A stretch of DNA of 64,000 bases from CAYGZQ01 sp964354375 [NCBI: uncultured Planctomycetota bacterium] (GCA_964354375.1 CAYGZQ010000005.1:1-64000), one strand, 5' to 3'. Shown: positions 15,541-24,952, counted from the stretch's first letter. Notes: a model not told the origin generated them from the sequence alone. Numbers and translations are program-made.

Positions 15541-18501
15541 ATGCCGATCCGCCGTACGGTCCGGCGACCCTTAATCCCTGCCCTGATAGTTTGCATCGCG
15601 ATTCTTGCCGGATGCGCCAAGGATTCCTCTCCGCTCTCCCCTGCCACAGCCGGCGACGCGTCCGTGGAGTCGAACGCCCTGCAGAATCGCGGATGCTGGG
15701 GATGGTGGCGCGTATCTCTCAACACGGACACTCTCGAGTTCGACGTCGAGCTTCTGAGGTCGGCGGCGTTCACGTGCAACGTGACCCGATTCATGCAGCC
15801 CCCGTCAAGCCCGGTCCATATGATCTCGTTCTCGATCGACCCCGTCGGGAGCGATTTCCCGAACGGCCTGTTCGATGTCACTGTCACCCTCCGGCACCCG
15901 TTCCCAGGATTCAACATGTACAGGGGGTTCGATGTCAGGGGGATTTTCATGTCCGATCTGGGCGAGTTCGCCCTCGATGTCGACGAGCACGATCCGACGC
16001 TCAAGTACAACCGCTGGGACGGTCCGCGGCTTCTCAATCCGGACGGATACACCCGATGGTGGAACTACCAGGAATTCACGTCGTACGGGACCGTCTTCGG
16101 CTACACTCCTCCGGCATTCGCGGTTCCCAAAAACGCCGAATGGTTCAGCATGCTGAACCCGTACAAGTATTTCGCAGATGAGCTCGGGGCAGATGATGAG
16201 TTGTCCCTCGACCCCGCCAATCGTGGCACGTTCTCCGCAACGCCCGGGGTAAACTCCCGCGACTACCTGATCCAGTTTGCCAAAGCAGGAATGAGCCCGG
16301 TCATCCAGTTCACCTACGCGGTCGATGCGTCGTGGAGCCAGCCCGACCCGGCATTCGCACCGGATTATCCCGTGGAAGCGTTCAATCTCTCCGCGAACTG
16401 CCAGGAAGCCTACCAGGTCAAAGCCACGATTCAGTCGAACAGCCTGTGGTACGAGGACGCCGGCAATCTGGGAGGCGATCTTGGGCTTAAGATCGAGGTC
16501 TTCGACTGGCAGTCGGGGTCGAATCCTCTGGGCACGCCGGGAGAAGTGTCGGGAATCTATCTCTCGAGCGACATCGGCGGAATCGACGATCTTGAGATCA
16601 TGTCGCTGGCATCCGCGGAGCCCGGCTCCGGACCGACATCAAGCGTCTGGACCGTCGATCTGCACGATCTCTCGCCATATTTTCCCAATGACGGCCTCAA
16701 CCGGATGCTCATAACGATCGAGAGCTTGCATCCCGACACATACGGTCCCGACATCGCGAACCCGGATATTTTTGACTACCCATCGGCTCCGCTCGCAGCG
16801 TATCAGTGGGTATATGTGCCGGTGGGGAGCGAACCCGCAGGGCCGACGATTGTTGTGACGTACCCGAACGGCGGTGAAATACTTGACGTCGCCGAACAGG
16901 TCGATGTCAATTGGACCGCTCCGCCCGAAGTGCTCGATGTGAAGCTGGAATATTCGAAGGACGGCTTCGCGGGCGACGTTCATGAGATCATCGACTCGAC
17001 GGGGAATGACGGATCGTTCCTGTGGGAAATTCCGGCCGATCCGTCCGAGACTGTGCGGGTGAGAATCTCCGAGGTGGGCAATCCCGCCAACTTCGACATC
17101 AGCGACGGGGATTTCACGATTTTCGGGGAATGCGAGCCGGACTTCACATTGAAATGGAGCTACGATCTGCCCGGCAACGGCTATGTCGATTCATCCATAA
17201 ATGGAAGCATCACGATCGCCGATCTGGAGGGCGACGGGATGTTCGAGTCTCTCGTCTTCACCCACAACACGTACACGCTGCATTGTTTCGACTATGAGGG
17301 CAATTACAAGTGGCCTGCGTTCCAGTGCCCGACGCCGGTATCGAGCTGGTACGGCGCTCCGGCGGTCGGGGAGTTCACCGGCGACGGAGTGCTCGACATT
17401 GTCGTGAGCAACACGGATCAGAACGGTCCTCAGCCGAACAGGCTGTATGTCATCGACGGGTCCGACGGCGCCGAGGTCTACAACATTTCCTCCCCCGACA
17501 TTTTCCAGTGCATGCCGTCGCTTGCCGATGTGGTCGGGGAGACTCCATCCGATCCGCCGGACGGTCAGCTCGATATTTTCGTCGGCCGCTATGACGGAGG
17601 AGATCAGTACAACGCCTGCTACAACGGCATCGACGGCAGTCTCGTATGGCAAGCCCGGCGTCAAAGCTATTCGCTGGCCACTCCCGCCCTCGCGGACATG
17701 GACAACGATTCGATAATCGATTGCATTGCGGGGGGCGGATATTTCGACCAGCCTCCGAGCACGGCAGGCATATGCGCCCTCAGGGGAGAGGGGATTCCCG
17801 CGGACGGACGGCTGATCTGGGAGGCGAGCTACGGGTCGAACATTCTCGCGCCGCCCAGCCTTTGCGACTACACAGGCGACGACATCCCCGATGTAGTCGT
17901 CAGCGACTATGCGGGGGCTTCAAGCACGCTCAGATGCCTGGACGGCACCACCGGCGCGACCATATGGCAATACCCGATCAACACATGGGTCTGCAATCCC
18001 GCGCTGGGCGACCTCAACTCCGACGGCATTCCCGACATCGTCGTCTGGCCGGCATACGATCATGTCATCGCGCTCAACGGGGATCCGAGCGCGAGCAACC
18101 GAGTGCTCTGGGACTGGACCGATCCCGAGACCCTCAACATGGACGCACGGTCCAGCGCGGTGCTGTACGATGTAACGTGCGACGGGGTGCCCGACGTTTT
18201 CGCGCCGATGCGCTACCTTGTTCCCGGCGGTCCGAATTTCGGGCGGCTCTGGATCATCAACGGCGCGACCGGCGTGGAGATCACCTACCAGGATTTCCCT
18301 GCCGACCAGCTCGGCTTCGGAGCCCCGGCGGTGGGGGATATCGACGACGACGGCTACGCGGACGTGGTCATTGGGACGATGGACAATTCCATACTGTACG
18401 CCTATGACCTTGGCACGCCGGTGCCGATCGAATACAGCGCACGTCCCTGGCCGCAGTATCTGGGGAACGTCAGGAATACCGGGCTGTATGGGGAGGAGTA
18501 G
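15541..18501 (+). CDS. GFDVRG-family lipoprotein with FG-GAP/VCBS-type propeller
   Basis: A 986-residue predicted lipoprotein. Signal peptide and lipobox ILAGC (Cys at about 25). The N-terminal module (about 40-430) has RHPFPGFNMYRGFDVRGI, LNPDGYTRWWN, LNPYKYF, YAVDASW and ANCQEAY. Residues about 433-528 start with VVTYPNGGE, the opening of an Ig-like domain common in secreted bacterial proteins. From about 529 onward are repeats with DLEGDGMFESLVF, GEFTGDGVLDIVV, DLNSDGIPDIVVW and DIDDDGYADVVIG, typical calcium-binding-like FG-GAP/VCBS blades. An integrin-alpha-like beta-propeller is inferred. The start is supported by a G-rich ribosome binding site about 7 bases upstream. It is divergent from the tandem propeller pair. 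Confidence 0.85.
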   Translation: MPIRRTVRRPLIPALIVCIAILAGCAKDSSPLSPATAGDASVESNALQNRGCWGWWRVSLNTDTLEFDVELLRSAAFTCNVTRFMQPPSSPVHMISFSIDPVGSDFPNGLFDVTVTLRHPFPGFNMYRGFDVRGIFMSDLGEFALDVDEHDPTLKYNRWDGPRLLNPDGYTRWWNYQEFTSYGTVFGYTPPAFAVPKNAEWFSMLNPYKYFADELGADDELSLDPANRGTFSATPGVNSRDYLIQFAKAGMSPVIQFTYAVDASWSQPDPAFAPDYPVEAFNLSANCQEAYQVKATIQSNSLWYEDAGNLGGDLGLKIEVFDWQSGSNPLGTPGEVSGIYLSSDIGGIDDLEIMSLASAEPGSGPTSSVWTVDLHDLSPYFPNDGLNRMLITIESLHPDTYGPDIANPDIFDYPSAPLAAYQWVYVPVGSEPAGPTIVVTYPNGGEILDVAEQVDVNWTAPPEVLDVKLEYSKDGFAGDVHEIIDSTGNDGSFLWEIPADPSETVRVRISEVGNPANFDISDGDFTIFGECEPDFTLKWSYDLPGNGYVDSSINGSITIADLEGDGMFESLVFTHNTYTLHCFDYEGNYKWPAFQCPTPVSSWYGAPAVGEFTGDGVLDIVVSNTDQNGPQPNRLYVIDGSDGAEVYNISSPDIFQCMPSLADVVGETPSDPPDGQLDIFVGRYDGGDQYNACYNGIDGSLVWQARRQSYSLATPALADMDNDSIIDCIAGGGYFDQPPSTAGICALRGEGIPADGRLIWEASYGSNILAPPSLCDYTGDDIPDVVVSDYAGASSTLRCLDGTTGATIWQYPINTWVCNPALGDLNSDGIPDIVVWPAYDHVIALNGDPSASNRVLWDWTDPETLNMDARSSAVLYDVTCDGVPDVFAPMRYLVPGGPNFGRLWIINGATGVEITYQDFPADQLGFGAPAVGDIDDDGYADVVIGTMDNSILYAYDLGTPVPIEYSARPWPQYLGNVRNTGLYGEE

Positions 18502-18551
18502 CACGCGCATCCTGGGCATGGTTCCGGTCTTGCGGTCTTGGAGGACGCAAT

Positions 18552-19265
18552 GTGACGTACGACCCGAACTGTCACCATAGACGTTCCATAAGGCTGCGCG
18601 AGTTCGATTATACTCAGCCGGGCGCCTACTTTGTGATGGTATGTGCTCAGGGCCGGGCATGTCTGTTTGGTGCAGTGATCGAAGCCAAAATGAGTTTGAA
18701 CGACGCCGGTCGGATGGTCCGGACAGTCTGGGACGAATTGCCGGTCTTTTATCCCGGCATTGAAAGCGACGCTTTCGTCGTCATGCCCAACCACATCCAT
18801 GGAATCATTCTTGTAGGGGCAGGCCCCCGTGCCTGCCCAAGCCCCCGTGCCTGCCCAAGCCCCCGTGCCGGCCCAGGCCCCCGTGCCTGCCCAAGCCCCC
18901 GTGCCTGCCCAGATGAAGAGGGGCAACCACAGGGGGTTGCCCCTACAACGGCGAATGGAGAAGAGGCAGGTAATGAATCCCACGGGATTGAGCGTGCGAT
19001 GTCGTTACCGGACGTGGTGCATCGGTTCAAGAGTCTGACCACCAAGCGTTACGCAGACGGTGTGAGGCAAAATCAATGGACCCCGTTCGCCGGGCGTTTG
19101 TGGCAGCGGAATTACTATGAACACGTCATTCGAAGTAACGAATCCCTGAACTGTATCCGGGAATACATCCTGAATAATCCGTTACAATGGGAATCGGATC
19201 GGGAAAACCCCGCAGGGCCGGTTCGCGAAGCGCCCCCGCCGCAAGACGAACCATGGCGTGTCTGA
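18552..19265 (+). CDS. REP-associated tyrosine transposase (RAYT, Y1/HUH family)
   Basis: Predicted single-stranded DNA nuclease of the RAYT group, which acts on REP palindromes; 237 residues from GTG with GGAGGA upstream. The HUH-type motif is MPNHIHGII (Met78, His81, His83). The catalytic tyrosine lies in LWQRNYYEHVIR (Tyr188/Tyr189), followed by the family's IREYILNNPLQW. The N-terminal RRSIRLREFDYTQPGAYFV is also typical. Residues about 88-132 (GPRACPSP repeats, then GVAPT) are encoded by an in-frame REP array bounded by GTAGGGGCA and TTGCCCCTAC, so the gene carries its probable substrate inside itself. Whether the protein tolerates this insert and stays active is uncertain. The other REP in the window, at 3789, shares the GTAG foot. 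Confidence 0.9.
   Translation: MTYDPNCHHRRSIRLREFDYTQPGAYFVMVCAQGRACLFGAVIEAKMSLNDAGRMVRTVWDELPVFYPGIESDAFVVMPNHIHGIILVGAGPRACPSPRACPSPRAGPGPRACPSPRACPDEEGQPQGVAPTTANGEEAGNESHGIERAMSLPDVVHRFKSLTTKRYADGVRQNQWTPFAGRLWQRNYYEHVIRSNESLNCIREYILNNPLQWESDRENPAGPVREAPPPQDEPWRV
18813..18946. repeat. REP array inserted within the RAYT gene
   Basis: A 134-base block begins GTAGGGGCAGG and ends TTGCCCCTAC, inverted termini with GTAG feet. The interior holds five tandem units of 18 bases (consensus AGCCCCCGTGCCTGCCCA), then a GGGGCAACC/GGTTGCCCC hairpin. It stays in frame through the host gene. Confidence 0.8.
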
Positions 19266-19469
19266 CCGAATGCGCTGGTGAACAAAGTGAGCGCGGGATG
19301 AATAGACAGCGACCTTTGGGGCAGGTCACGCGACTCAGACCCCCCTTGTCTCCCGCTCCCCGCGGTTTTCGTCTGGTTAATCATAGAATAGACGGGACAG
19401 GAATCGACTGGAGACCGATCCTTCCGCCCGATCGATTCAAAAACATTCAATCCGATTCAGATACTATAA

Positions 19470-19486
19470 GGGGGAGGAGCTCCCCC
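19470..19486 (+). promoter_or_regulatory. Hairpin covering the purine-rich site before fliP
   Basis: GGGGGAG, loop GAG, CTCCCCC: a perfect 7-bp stem with a 3-base loop. It contains the only Shine-Dalgarno-like GGAGGAG upstream of fliP and ends 8 bases before the ATG. It could modulate fliP translation, or bring a distant binding site closer. No T-run follows, so it is not a classical terminator. Confidence 0.4.
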
Positions 19487-19494
19487 GAACGATC

Positions 19495-20337
19495 ATGCGC
19501 GCAGTTTTGAAACGGCACAGGTATTCCCTCATAGTCGCCGCGGTATGCGGCATACTGTATCTTGGCCTCTCGATCCCCACGTACGGGCAGCAGACAACGA
19601 ACGCAGCCACTGACGCCGCCCGGCCGACCCAGCAGACCGGTGGCGATGCGGGGATTCAGTTCCCACTTCCACGAATCACGGTTGACACCGGAAACACGGA
19701 GAATCGGGATGATGTTAACCTAGCGCTGCAGATTCTGTTCATACTGACGATTCTGTCGCTGGCGCCGAGCATTCTTGTTCTCACAACCGGATTCACGCGC
19801 ATGATCATCGTGCTCTCGCTGACGCGGTCGGCGATAGGCACGCAGCAGATGCCGCCGAACGCCGTGCTGATCGGGCTCGCGCTGTTCCTCACGCTGTTTG
19901 TCATGGCGCCGGTCGGGAGAGAGATCAACGACAAAGCGCTCGGCCCATATCTCAAGGGCGACATCGGGTTCAACGAGGGGGTCAAGCGCGCCGAGCTGCC
20001 GCTGAGGGAATTCATGTTCCGGCAGACGCGCGGAAAAGATCTGGCGCTGTTCCTGAATGTGGCGAAGATCGAAGAGGTGCAGACCAAAGAGGACGTGCCG
20101 ACCTACGTGCTTATCCCCTCATTCGTCATCAGCGAGCTCAAGACCGCATTCGAGATGGGGTTCCTCATCTACCTTCCTTTCCTGATAATCGACATGGTGG
20201 TCGCGAGCACGTTGATGAGCATGGGCATGCTGATGTTGCCGCCCATTCTGATCAGCCTGCCGTTCAAGATACTTCTATTCGTGCTGGTCGACGGCTGGCA
20301 TCTTATCGCAAGGAGTCTGATCGTCAGCTTCTACTAG
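19495..20337 (+). CDS. fliP: Flagellar export gate protein FliP
   Basis: Core membrane component of the flagellar type III export gate, where FliP forms the central pore with FliQ and FliR. The 280 residues include a cleavable-looking signal segment (about 10-30), a polar stretch, and the diagnostic sequences LTTGFTRMIIVLSLTRSAIG and PPNAVLIGLALFLTLFVMAP. The C-terminal half has FVISELKTAFEMGFLIYLPFLIIDMVVAS and the family ending LPFKILLFVLVDGW. Length fits the family. fliQ follows after 55 bases and tRNA-Glu after that. FliR, FlhB and FlhA are not in the window, so the gate genes are split in this genome or continue elsewhere. An injectisome SctR is possible, but the sequence reads as flagellar FliP. 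Confidence 0.96.
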   Translation: MRAVLKRHRYSLIVAAVCGILYLGLSIPTYGQQTTNAATDAARPTQQTGGDAGIQFPLPRITVDTGNTENRDDVNLALQILFILTILSLAPSILVLTTGFTRMIIVLSLTRSAIGTQQMPPNAVLIGLALFLTLFVMAPVGREINDKALGPYLKGDIGFNEGVKRAELPLREFMFRQTRGKDLALFLNVAKIEEVQTKEDVPTYVLIPSFVISELKTAFEMGFLIYLPFLIIDMVVASTLMSMGMLMLPPILISLPFKILLFVLVDGWHLIARSLIVSFY

Positions 20338-20392
20338 CCGGCCCGTTCCGGGGCTTCGCGCGCGAACATCGATTTTCAGGAGAAGACCGAAA

Positions 20393-20665
20393 ATGCTCCC
20401 CGAAGACATATACGCGAGCGTGGGCCAGCAGGCTCTCATCACCGCAGTACTCATGTCCGTACCTCTACTGGGTGCGACATTGATCGTGGGCATCCTGATA
20501 AGCATCTTCCAGGCGGTCACATCCATTCAGGAGATGACTCTGACGTTCATCCCGAAGATCCTGGTGGTCGCGGCGGTGCTGTATTTCATCGGGCCCTGGA
20601 TGGGGCAGATGCTGGTGACATTTTCGGAGGAGCTTCTAGGCAACCTTCCGGCGTACATCGGGTAG
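20393..20665 (+). CDS. fliQ: Flagellar export gate protein FliQ
   Basis: Small inner-membrane protein of the flagellar export gate, 90 residues with two hydrophobic helices (about 15-40 and 50-75). It carries the family sequence VGILISIFQAVTSIQEMTLTFIPKI. AGGAG lies about 9 bases before the ATG. It is co-directional with fliP, separated by 55 bases, in the canonical fliP-fliQ order. fliR, the usual next gene, is absent; a tRNA promoter begins 17 bases after the stop. Confidence 0.95.
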   Translation: MLPEDIYASVGQQALITAVLMSVPLLGATLIVGILISIFQAVTSIQEMTLTFIPKILVVAAVLYFIGPWMGQMLVTFSEELLGNLPAYIG

Positions 20666-20681
20666 GCTTCGGCGGTCCGGC

Positions 20682-20709
20682 TTGACATCGGCGGGGTGTA
20701 GTGTAAAAT
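20682..20709 (+). promoter_or_regulatory. Promoter of tRNA-Glu
   Basis: TTGACA (20682-20687), a 16-base spacer and TAAAAT (20704-20709), ending 12 bases before the tRNA. A near-consensus sigma-70-type promoter. Confidence 0.7.
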
Positions 20710-20721
20710 TAACAGACTCGC

Positions 20722-20796
20722 GGCCCTATCGTCTAGTGGTCAGGACACCACCCTCTCAAGGTGGCGACACGGGTTCAAATCCCGTTAGGGCTGCCA
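20722..20796 (+). tRNA. tRNA-Glu (CTC anticodon), CCA encoded
   Basis: A complete 75-base cloverleaf. The acceptor stem is GGCCCTA paired with TAGGGCT (one G-U pair at the end), the discriminator is G, and CCA is encoded. The anticodon stem CCACC/GGTGG encloses loop CTCTCAA with anticodon CTC at 20755-20757, reading GAG. The T-arm is CACGGGTTCAAATCCCGT-like. It has its own promoter and terminator. Confidence 0.97.
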
Positions 20797-20811
20797 GATT
20801 GCAGACAGGAT

Positions 20812-20842
20812 CCCTTCGGCGCTGATGTCGAAGGGTTTTTTT
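20812..20842 (+). terminator. Intrinsic terminator of tRNA-Glu
   Basis: CCCTTCG (20812-20818) pairs with CGAAGGG (20829-20835) across a 10-base loop, followed by seven T. A copy with the same geometry occurs at 37144-37175. Confidence 0.9.
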
Positions 20843-20950
20843 GTGTCAACTAGTTGCTTTTCATTGTACTATGCTACAATACTCGACCGGGGACTTAAAC
20901 GGCTAACGAAGGCATAGATTCAGCGAGAGGCATCCCCCGGAGGAATCAAG

Positions 20951-23443
20951 ATGGAATCCCGTAATTATGCATGCTCAATACTGCTTCTGCTGCTTCTTTC
21001 CGCAGCCATTTCATGTGCTCATGGAAGCTCTGGTCCAGCTTCTCCCGCTATCACTGACGATTCGAATGTGACCGCAATGAGCCAGAGTTCGGTTGGCGGA
21101 CACCTGCTCTGGGGTTTCTGGCTGATCGGGATCGATCCGGAGACAAATCAGTTTGAGGTCCTTCCAGTCAGGCAAGCTGATACTCACTGGAACGTCCTCA
21201 AATGGCTTGAGCAGGGACCATGCTACAACTGTCTGATGGTCACGGGTATGACCGATTCCGACCATGGGACAAAACTGGTGACGGTGAGCATCAAGCATCC
21301 TTTTCAGAGTCTGAATCTTACCGGCTTCGACGTGCGCGGGATCGCCATGTTTAACGGAAGCCACACGTTTCCGATAGCAGGCTTGACTGCTCCTGACCGA
21401 AACCAGGGCGACGGCGAGCTGATCAATGCAGATGGATACACTACATTGTATAACTCATCCACAGCCGGCTGCGGACCCGGAGGGCTGCAGGGCTACCTGA
21501 AAGGCAAGTTCGCGACGCCAACGATTCCGGACGCGGAGCTTAACGGCTTCAAACGCTTTGAGTCCACCGATATAGCGAACTACAGGAATGCCTTCTATGC
21601 GGACGACACCATTGTCCAGGTCTACGATATCGACATGCCCGGCACGCCATTTGTTCTCGGATATGCCGTCGACGCAAGCTGGGCTCCTCCCACCGTTAAG
21701 CCCGTAACCGACCCGATGACTGATTTCCCGCCCGAAGCCAACTGTTATGAGCCTTACGGCATAGGCGTGACTGAGTTAGGAGGAGTATTGACTGGACCGT
21801 CCGGAGCTCTCCATTTGGAAATAAGTGTAGATGATCATCAGGGACCTGATTCCTACGCAACACCGATCCTCGAATGCCCCGAGCTGAGCGCAGACCCTTT
21901 TGCGATCTCTGAAACCAGCCCTGGGATTTTCGAGGCGGAGGTCCGCAACGTAAATAATGCACCACCGGGAGAGTACAAGCTTCTGATTTCAGTGGAAGAC
22001 GATGAAAACGCGGGTTCGCCCGCATGGATCGATCTCACCGCCTACCAGGTTTACACTGTCCAGGTTCATGAGGAAGAGGGATGGGCGCGAACCTGGGGAG
22101 GACCGAATTCGGACCGGGGAAATGCAACAATTACCGATTACTGGGGGGACGTTTTTGTCGTTGGTTCGTTCGAGGGGACGGTCGATTTCGACCCCGGTCC
22201 GGCATCAATGGTGCGCAGCTCCAATGGGTCAAGTGACGCTTTCTTGAGCAAGTTCGAACCTGATGGAACATTCGATTGGGTTATGACATGGGGGGGAATC
22301 GGTTGGGACACCGCGAACGATATTGCTTATAACCCCCTTGGATACTTATACATTGTAGGTGAATTCATAGACACAGTCGATTTTGACCCCTCTGATGGGG
22401 TTGATGAAAGAACATCATATGGCGGCAGTTATGATGCCTTTGGTGCATGCTATTCAATCAGCGGAGAATATTCCTGGACGAAGACATGGGGAGGAGCGCA
22501 ACATGATACTGCGAATTGTGTGCTTTACAAAGGGGGCAGTGTCGAAAGGGTGCTGGTCGCCGGCACATTTACGGAGGCGGCTGTATTCCCCAACGGTGAA
22601 TTGGAAGTATCGAATGGAAGTACAGATATGTATATGGTCGATATGATCGAGGGGCACGACCTGCTTGGCGTATGGGGAGGAACAGGGGAAGATGATTTAA
22701 TGGAATTAGCGATGGATCCGACAAACAGCAATTTTGTTGCTGTTACCGGCTCTTTTATGGGAGATGTTGATTTCAATCCGGAAGGTTTGTTTGGCTTCCG
22801 TCACAGCGCAGGTTGGACCGATGCCTTTGTATCGGTATATGATATTAGTAGTGATGGGACCGTACCGAACCAATGGATTATAACCTGGGGTGATATCAGC
22901 TTTGAATATGGTAATAGCATATGCGCTTCTTCAAGCAACTATTATGTGACCGGCTCATTCCAGGGAACAGTCGATTTCAATCCGGGTTCGGTTACCGATT
23001 CCCGCACGGCGAGTGGTACAGGTGATGCATACGTCGTCCATTTGGGTACCGGGGGAGAATACTACGGTGTAACAACATGGGGTGGTAGCAGTGCAGAGTT
23101 CTACGATTCCGGAAACGATATTGTCACCGACGGCGATGGAAGTGTCATTGCAGTCGGAATTTTTTTGGGTGAGGCTTTCGGAATAGTATCCCATGGCGAT
23201 TGGGACTGCGTAGTTGCCAAATATGATCAGTCTTTGAACCTGGCGTGGACAGCTATGTGGGGTGGAATCGGCAGTGACGAGAATAGCGGTGTCTGCGTGG
23301 ATCAATGGAACAGGATTTTCGTAACGGGAGAGTTTGTAGACACAGTTGATTTCAATCCGGGCACTGACACTGACATCCACACATCGAGCGGTCTTGCGTT
23401 TGATTGTTTCCTGGTGAAGCTGTTGTCGAACGGGCAGTGGTAA
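20951..23443 (+). CDS. GFDVRG-family lipoprotein with a seven-repeat SBBP propeller
   Basis: An 830-residue predicted lipoprotein. ATG preceded by CGGAGGAATCAAG; signal peptide with a leucine run and lipobox AAISC. The N-terminal module (about 45-370) includes WGFWLIGIDPETNQFE, PCYNC, KHPFQSLNLTGFDVRGI, NADGYTTLYN, YDIDMPG, YAVDASW and DFPPEANC. Seven SBBP-like repeats follow (about 377-830), with more divergent blades than in the minus-strand pair. The module is nearly the same as in the genes at 25172 and 30670, sharing GTKLVTVSIKHPF and QGDGELINADG, so these three are recent paralogues. TACAAT at 20875-20880 could be the -10 element. Confidence 0.86.
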   Translation: MESRNYACSILLLLLLSAAISCAHGSSGPASPAITDDSNVTAMSQSSVGGHLLWGFWLIGIDPETNQFEVLPVRQADTHWNVLKWLEQGPCYNCLMVTGMTDSDHGTKLVTVSIKHPFQSLNLTGFDVRGIAMFNGSHTFPIAGLTAPDRNQGDGELINADGYTTLYNSSTAGCGPGGLQGYLKGKFATPTIPDAELNGFKRFESTDIANYRNAFYADDTIVQVYDIDMPGTPFVLGYAVDASWAPPTVKPVTDPMTDFPPEANCYEPYGIGVTELGGVLTGPSGALHLEISVDDHQGPDSYATPILECPELSADPFAISETSPGIFEAEVRNVNNAPPGEYKLLISVEDDENAGSPAWIDLTAYQVYTVQVHEEEGWARTWGGPNSDRGNATITDYWGDVFVVGSFEGTVDFDPGPASMVRSSNGSSDAFLSKFEPDGTFDWVMTWGGIGWDTANDIAYNPLGYLYIVGEFIDTVDFDPSDGVDERTSYGGSYDAFGACYSISGEYSWTKTWGGAQHDTANCVLYKGGSVERVLVAGTFTEAAVFPNGELEVSNGSTDMYMVDMIEGHDLLGVWGGTGEDDLMELAMDPTNSNFVAVTGSFMGDVDFNPEGLFGFRHSAGWTDAFVSVYDISSDGTVPNQWIITWGDISFEYGNSICASSSNYYVTGSFQGTVDFNPGSVTDSRTASGTGDAYVVHLGTGGEYYGVTTWGGSSAEFYDSGNDIVTDGDGSVIAVGIFLGEAFGIVSHGDWDCVVAKYDQSLNLAWTAMWGGIGSDENSGVCVDQWNRIFVTGEFVDTVDFNPGTDTDIHTSSGLAFDCFLVKLLSNGQW

Positions 23444-23454
23444 AGAGGGGGCAA

Positions 23455-23472
23455 GCTCACCGGCAGGTGAGC
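23455..23472 (+). terminator. Hairpin after the lipoprotein gene, possible terminator
   Basis: GCTCACC and GGTGAGC form a perfect 7-bp stem with loop GGCA, starting 12 bases after the stop codon. There is no T-run, so termination would need a factor or another mechanism. Confidence 0.35.
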
Positions 23473-23608
23473 CCGTTCGCTGAATCATCCTGTTTGGCTC
23501 GGGTCTTCGCCCTTGTGTATCTCCCATCCTCCGCTTAAGATGCACTTCGTCGTGCGGTACTAAGGGCAACGAAAGAGCTCGAATTGTTGCATGAAGAGGA
23601 TGGAAGGA

Positions 23609-24952
23609 ATGAAACCCGACATAGCCGACCTGTTCTTCGGCTTCGCCCCCGCAAGGTGGATATGGAAGCCTCTCGTCAAGAGATACGTCACGGGCTCCTG
23701 GACGCCGATGGTCTTCAAGCCGGGCGAACCGGCTCTTCCCGAGCGACTTGACGGCCTGGGGCTCTACATCCACGTGCCTTTCTGTCGCGAGCCCTGCCCG
23801 TACTGCCCCTACAACCGCGTTAAGTACGTCAAGGACCGTTATCGCCTCTTTGAAGCTGCCGCGCACCAGGAGATCGACCTGTATGGACGATTATTGATGT
23901 CTGAGCTGACCTCCGCCAAGGACCGCAGGCGCCCTCGGATTTCCTCGATCTACGTCGGGGGCGGCACGCCCACAATCGAGCCTCTAAGCCTTGCCGGCCT
24001 GATAGCCCATGTCATAGAGACATTCGGCCCGCCGGAAAACACATGCGTCGAGTGCCATCCGGCGCAGATGGACGACGAATGCCTGGAGATTCTCAAGTCC
24101 GTCGGCGTGACAATGGTCTCGATCGGGGTGCAGAGCCTTTCCGATAGTCTCCTCCAGCTCATCGGACGCGCACAGGATGCCGCCACGGCAACGGATGCCG
24201 TGCGAAGGGCGGTCGCCGCCGGGTTTGAAACGGTCAACGCCGATCTCATGTTCGCGCTTCCCACTCAGACTGTCGAGGATCTCGACCAGGACGTGACGAC
24301 TCTCCTCGACATTGGAGTCGACCAGATCTCCGCCTACCCGATCTTCGGCTTCCCCTACACGAAGCTGGGCAAGAGGCTCGGGATCAAGCGGATTCTGCGC
24401 CCGCCGGGGGATACCATCAGGCGGATGCTCGCGCTGATCCATCGTCGCGCGAAGGAGCGAGGCTTCAGGCAGTGCTCGGTGTGGTCGTTTGCCCGTCCGG
24501 ATCGCACAAAGTTCAGCTCCACAACACGCCGGCACTACATCGGCATCGGACCGAGCGCAGCCTCGATGACCGGCGCCCAATTCTACATGAACACGTTTTC
24601 AATCGAGGAGTACGCTTCCTCTTTGCCGGACCGATTGCCCGTAGCCCTTGTCCTGCCGATGGACAAGCGCCTCGAGATGGCATTCTGGCTCTACTGGCGC
24701 ATCTACGAGATGGAGCTCCCGGTCGCGGATTTCCGGAGGGTTTTCGACACGGATCTCGGGAAAGCGTACGGTCTGCTTCTGGGCCTTTGGGAGCGGATAG
24801 GAATGATGAGCCGAGAGAATGGCTCCTATCACGTGACCGACCGGGGAGCGTACTGGATTCACCGCGTTCAGAACGAGTATGCCCTGAACTACATCGACCG
24901 GCTGTGGGGAAGATGCCGGTCGCAGCCCTGGCCTCAGAAAGTCAGGTTGTAG
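23609..24952 (+). CDS. HemW/HemN-like radical SAM protein
   Basis: Radical S-adenosylmethionine protein of the coproporphyrinogen-III-oxidase-like group, 447 residues. The iron-sulfur ligands are Cys59, Cys63 and Cys66 in FCREPCPYC. Other family marks are VGGGTPT (about 115-121), SIGVQSLSDSLLQLIGRAQD and ADLMFALPTQTVEDL. The fourth cysteine typical of true oxygen-independent HemN is missing (Tyr-Asn-Arg follows), so it groups better with HemW, a haem-chaperone-type protein, or an unassigned relative. The start at 23609 has GAGGA 8 bases upstream; in-frame ATGs at 23591 and 23600 are alternatives. It is the only metabolic gene among the lipoprotein paralogues and shows no obvious functional link to them. 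Confidence 0.85.
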   Translation: MKPDIADLFFGFAPARWIWKPLVKRYVTGSWTPMVFKPGEPALPERLDGLGLYIHVPFCREPCPYCPYNRVKYVKDRYRLFEAAAHQEIDLYGRLLMSELTSAKDRRRPRISSIYVGGGTPTIEPLSLAGLIAHVIETFGPPENTCVECHPAQMDDECLEILKSVGVTMVSIGVQSLSDSLLQLIGRAQDAATATDAVRRAVAAGFETVNADLMFALPTQTVEDLDQDVTTLLDIGVDQISAYPIFGFPYTKLGKRLGIKRILRPPGDTIRRMLALIHRRAKERGFRQCSVWSFARPDRTKFSSTTRRHYIGIGPSAASMTGAQFYMNTFSIEEYASSLPDRLPVALVLPMDKRLEMAFWLYWRIYEMELPVADFRRVFDTDLGKAYGLLLGLWERIGMMSRENGSYHVTDRGAYWIHRVQNEYALNYIDRLWGRCRSQPWPQKVRL

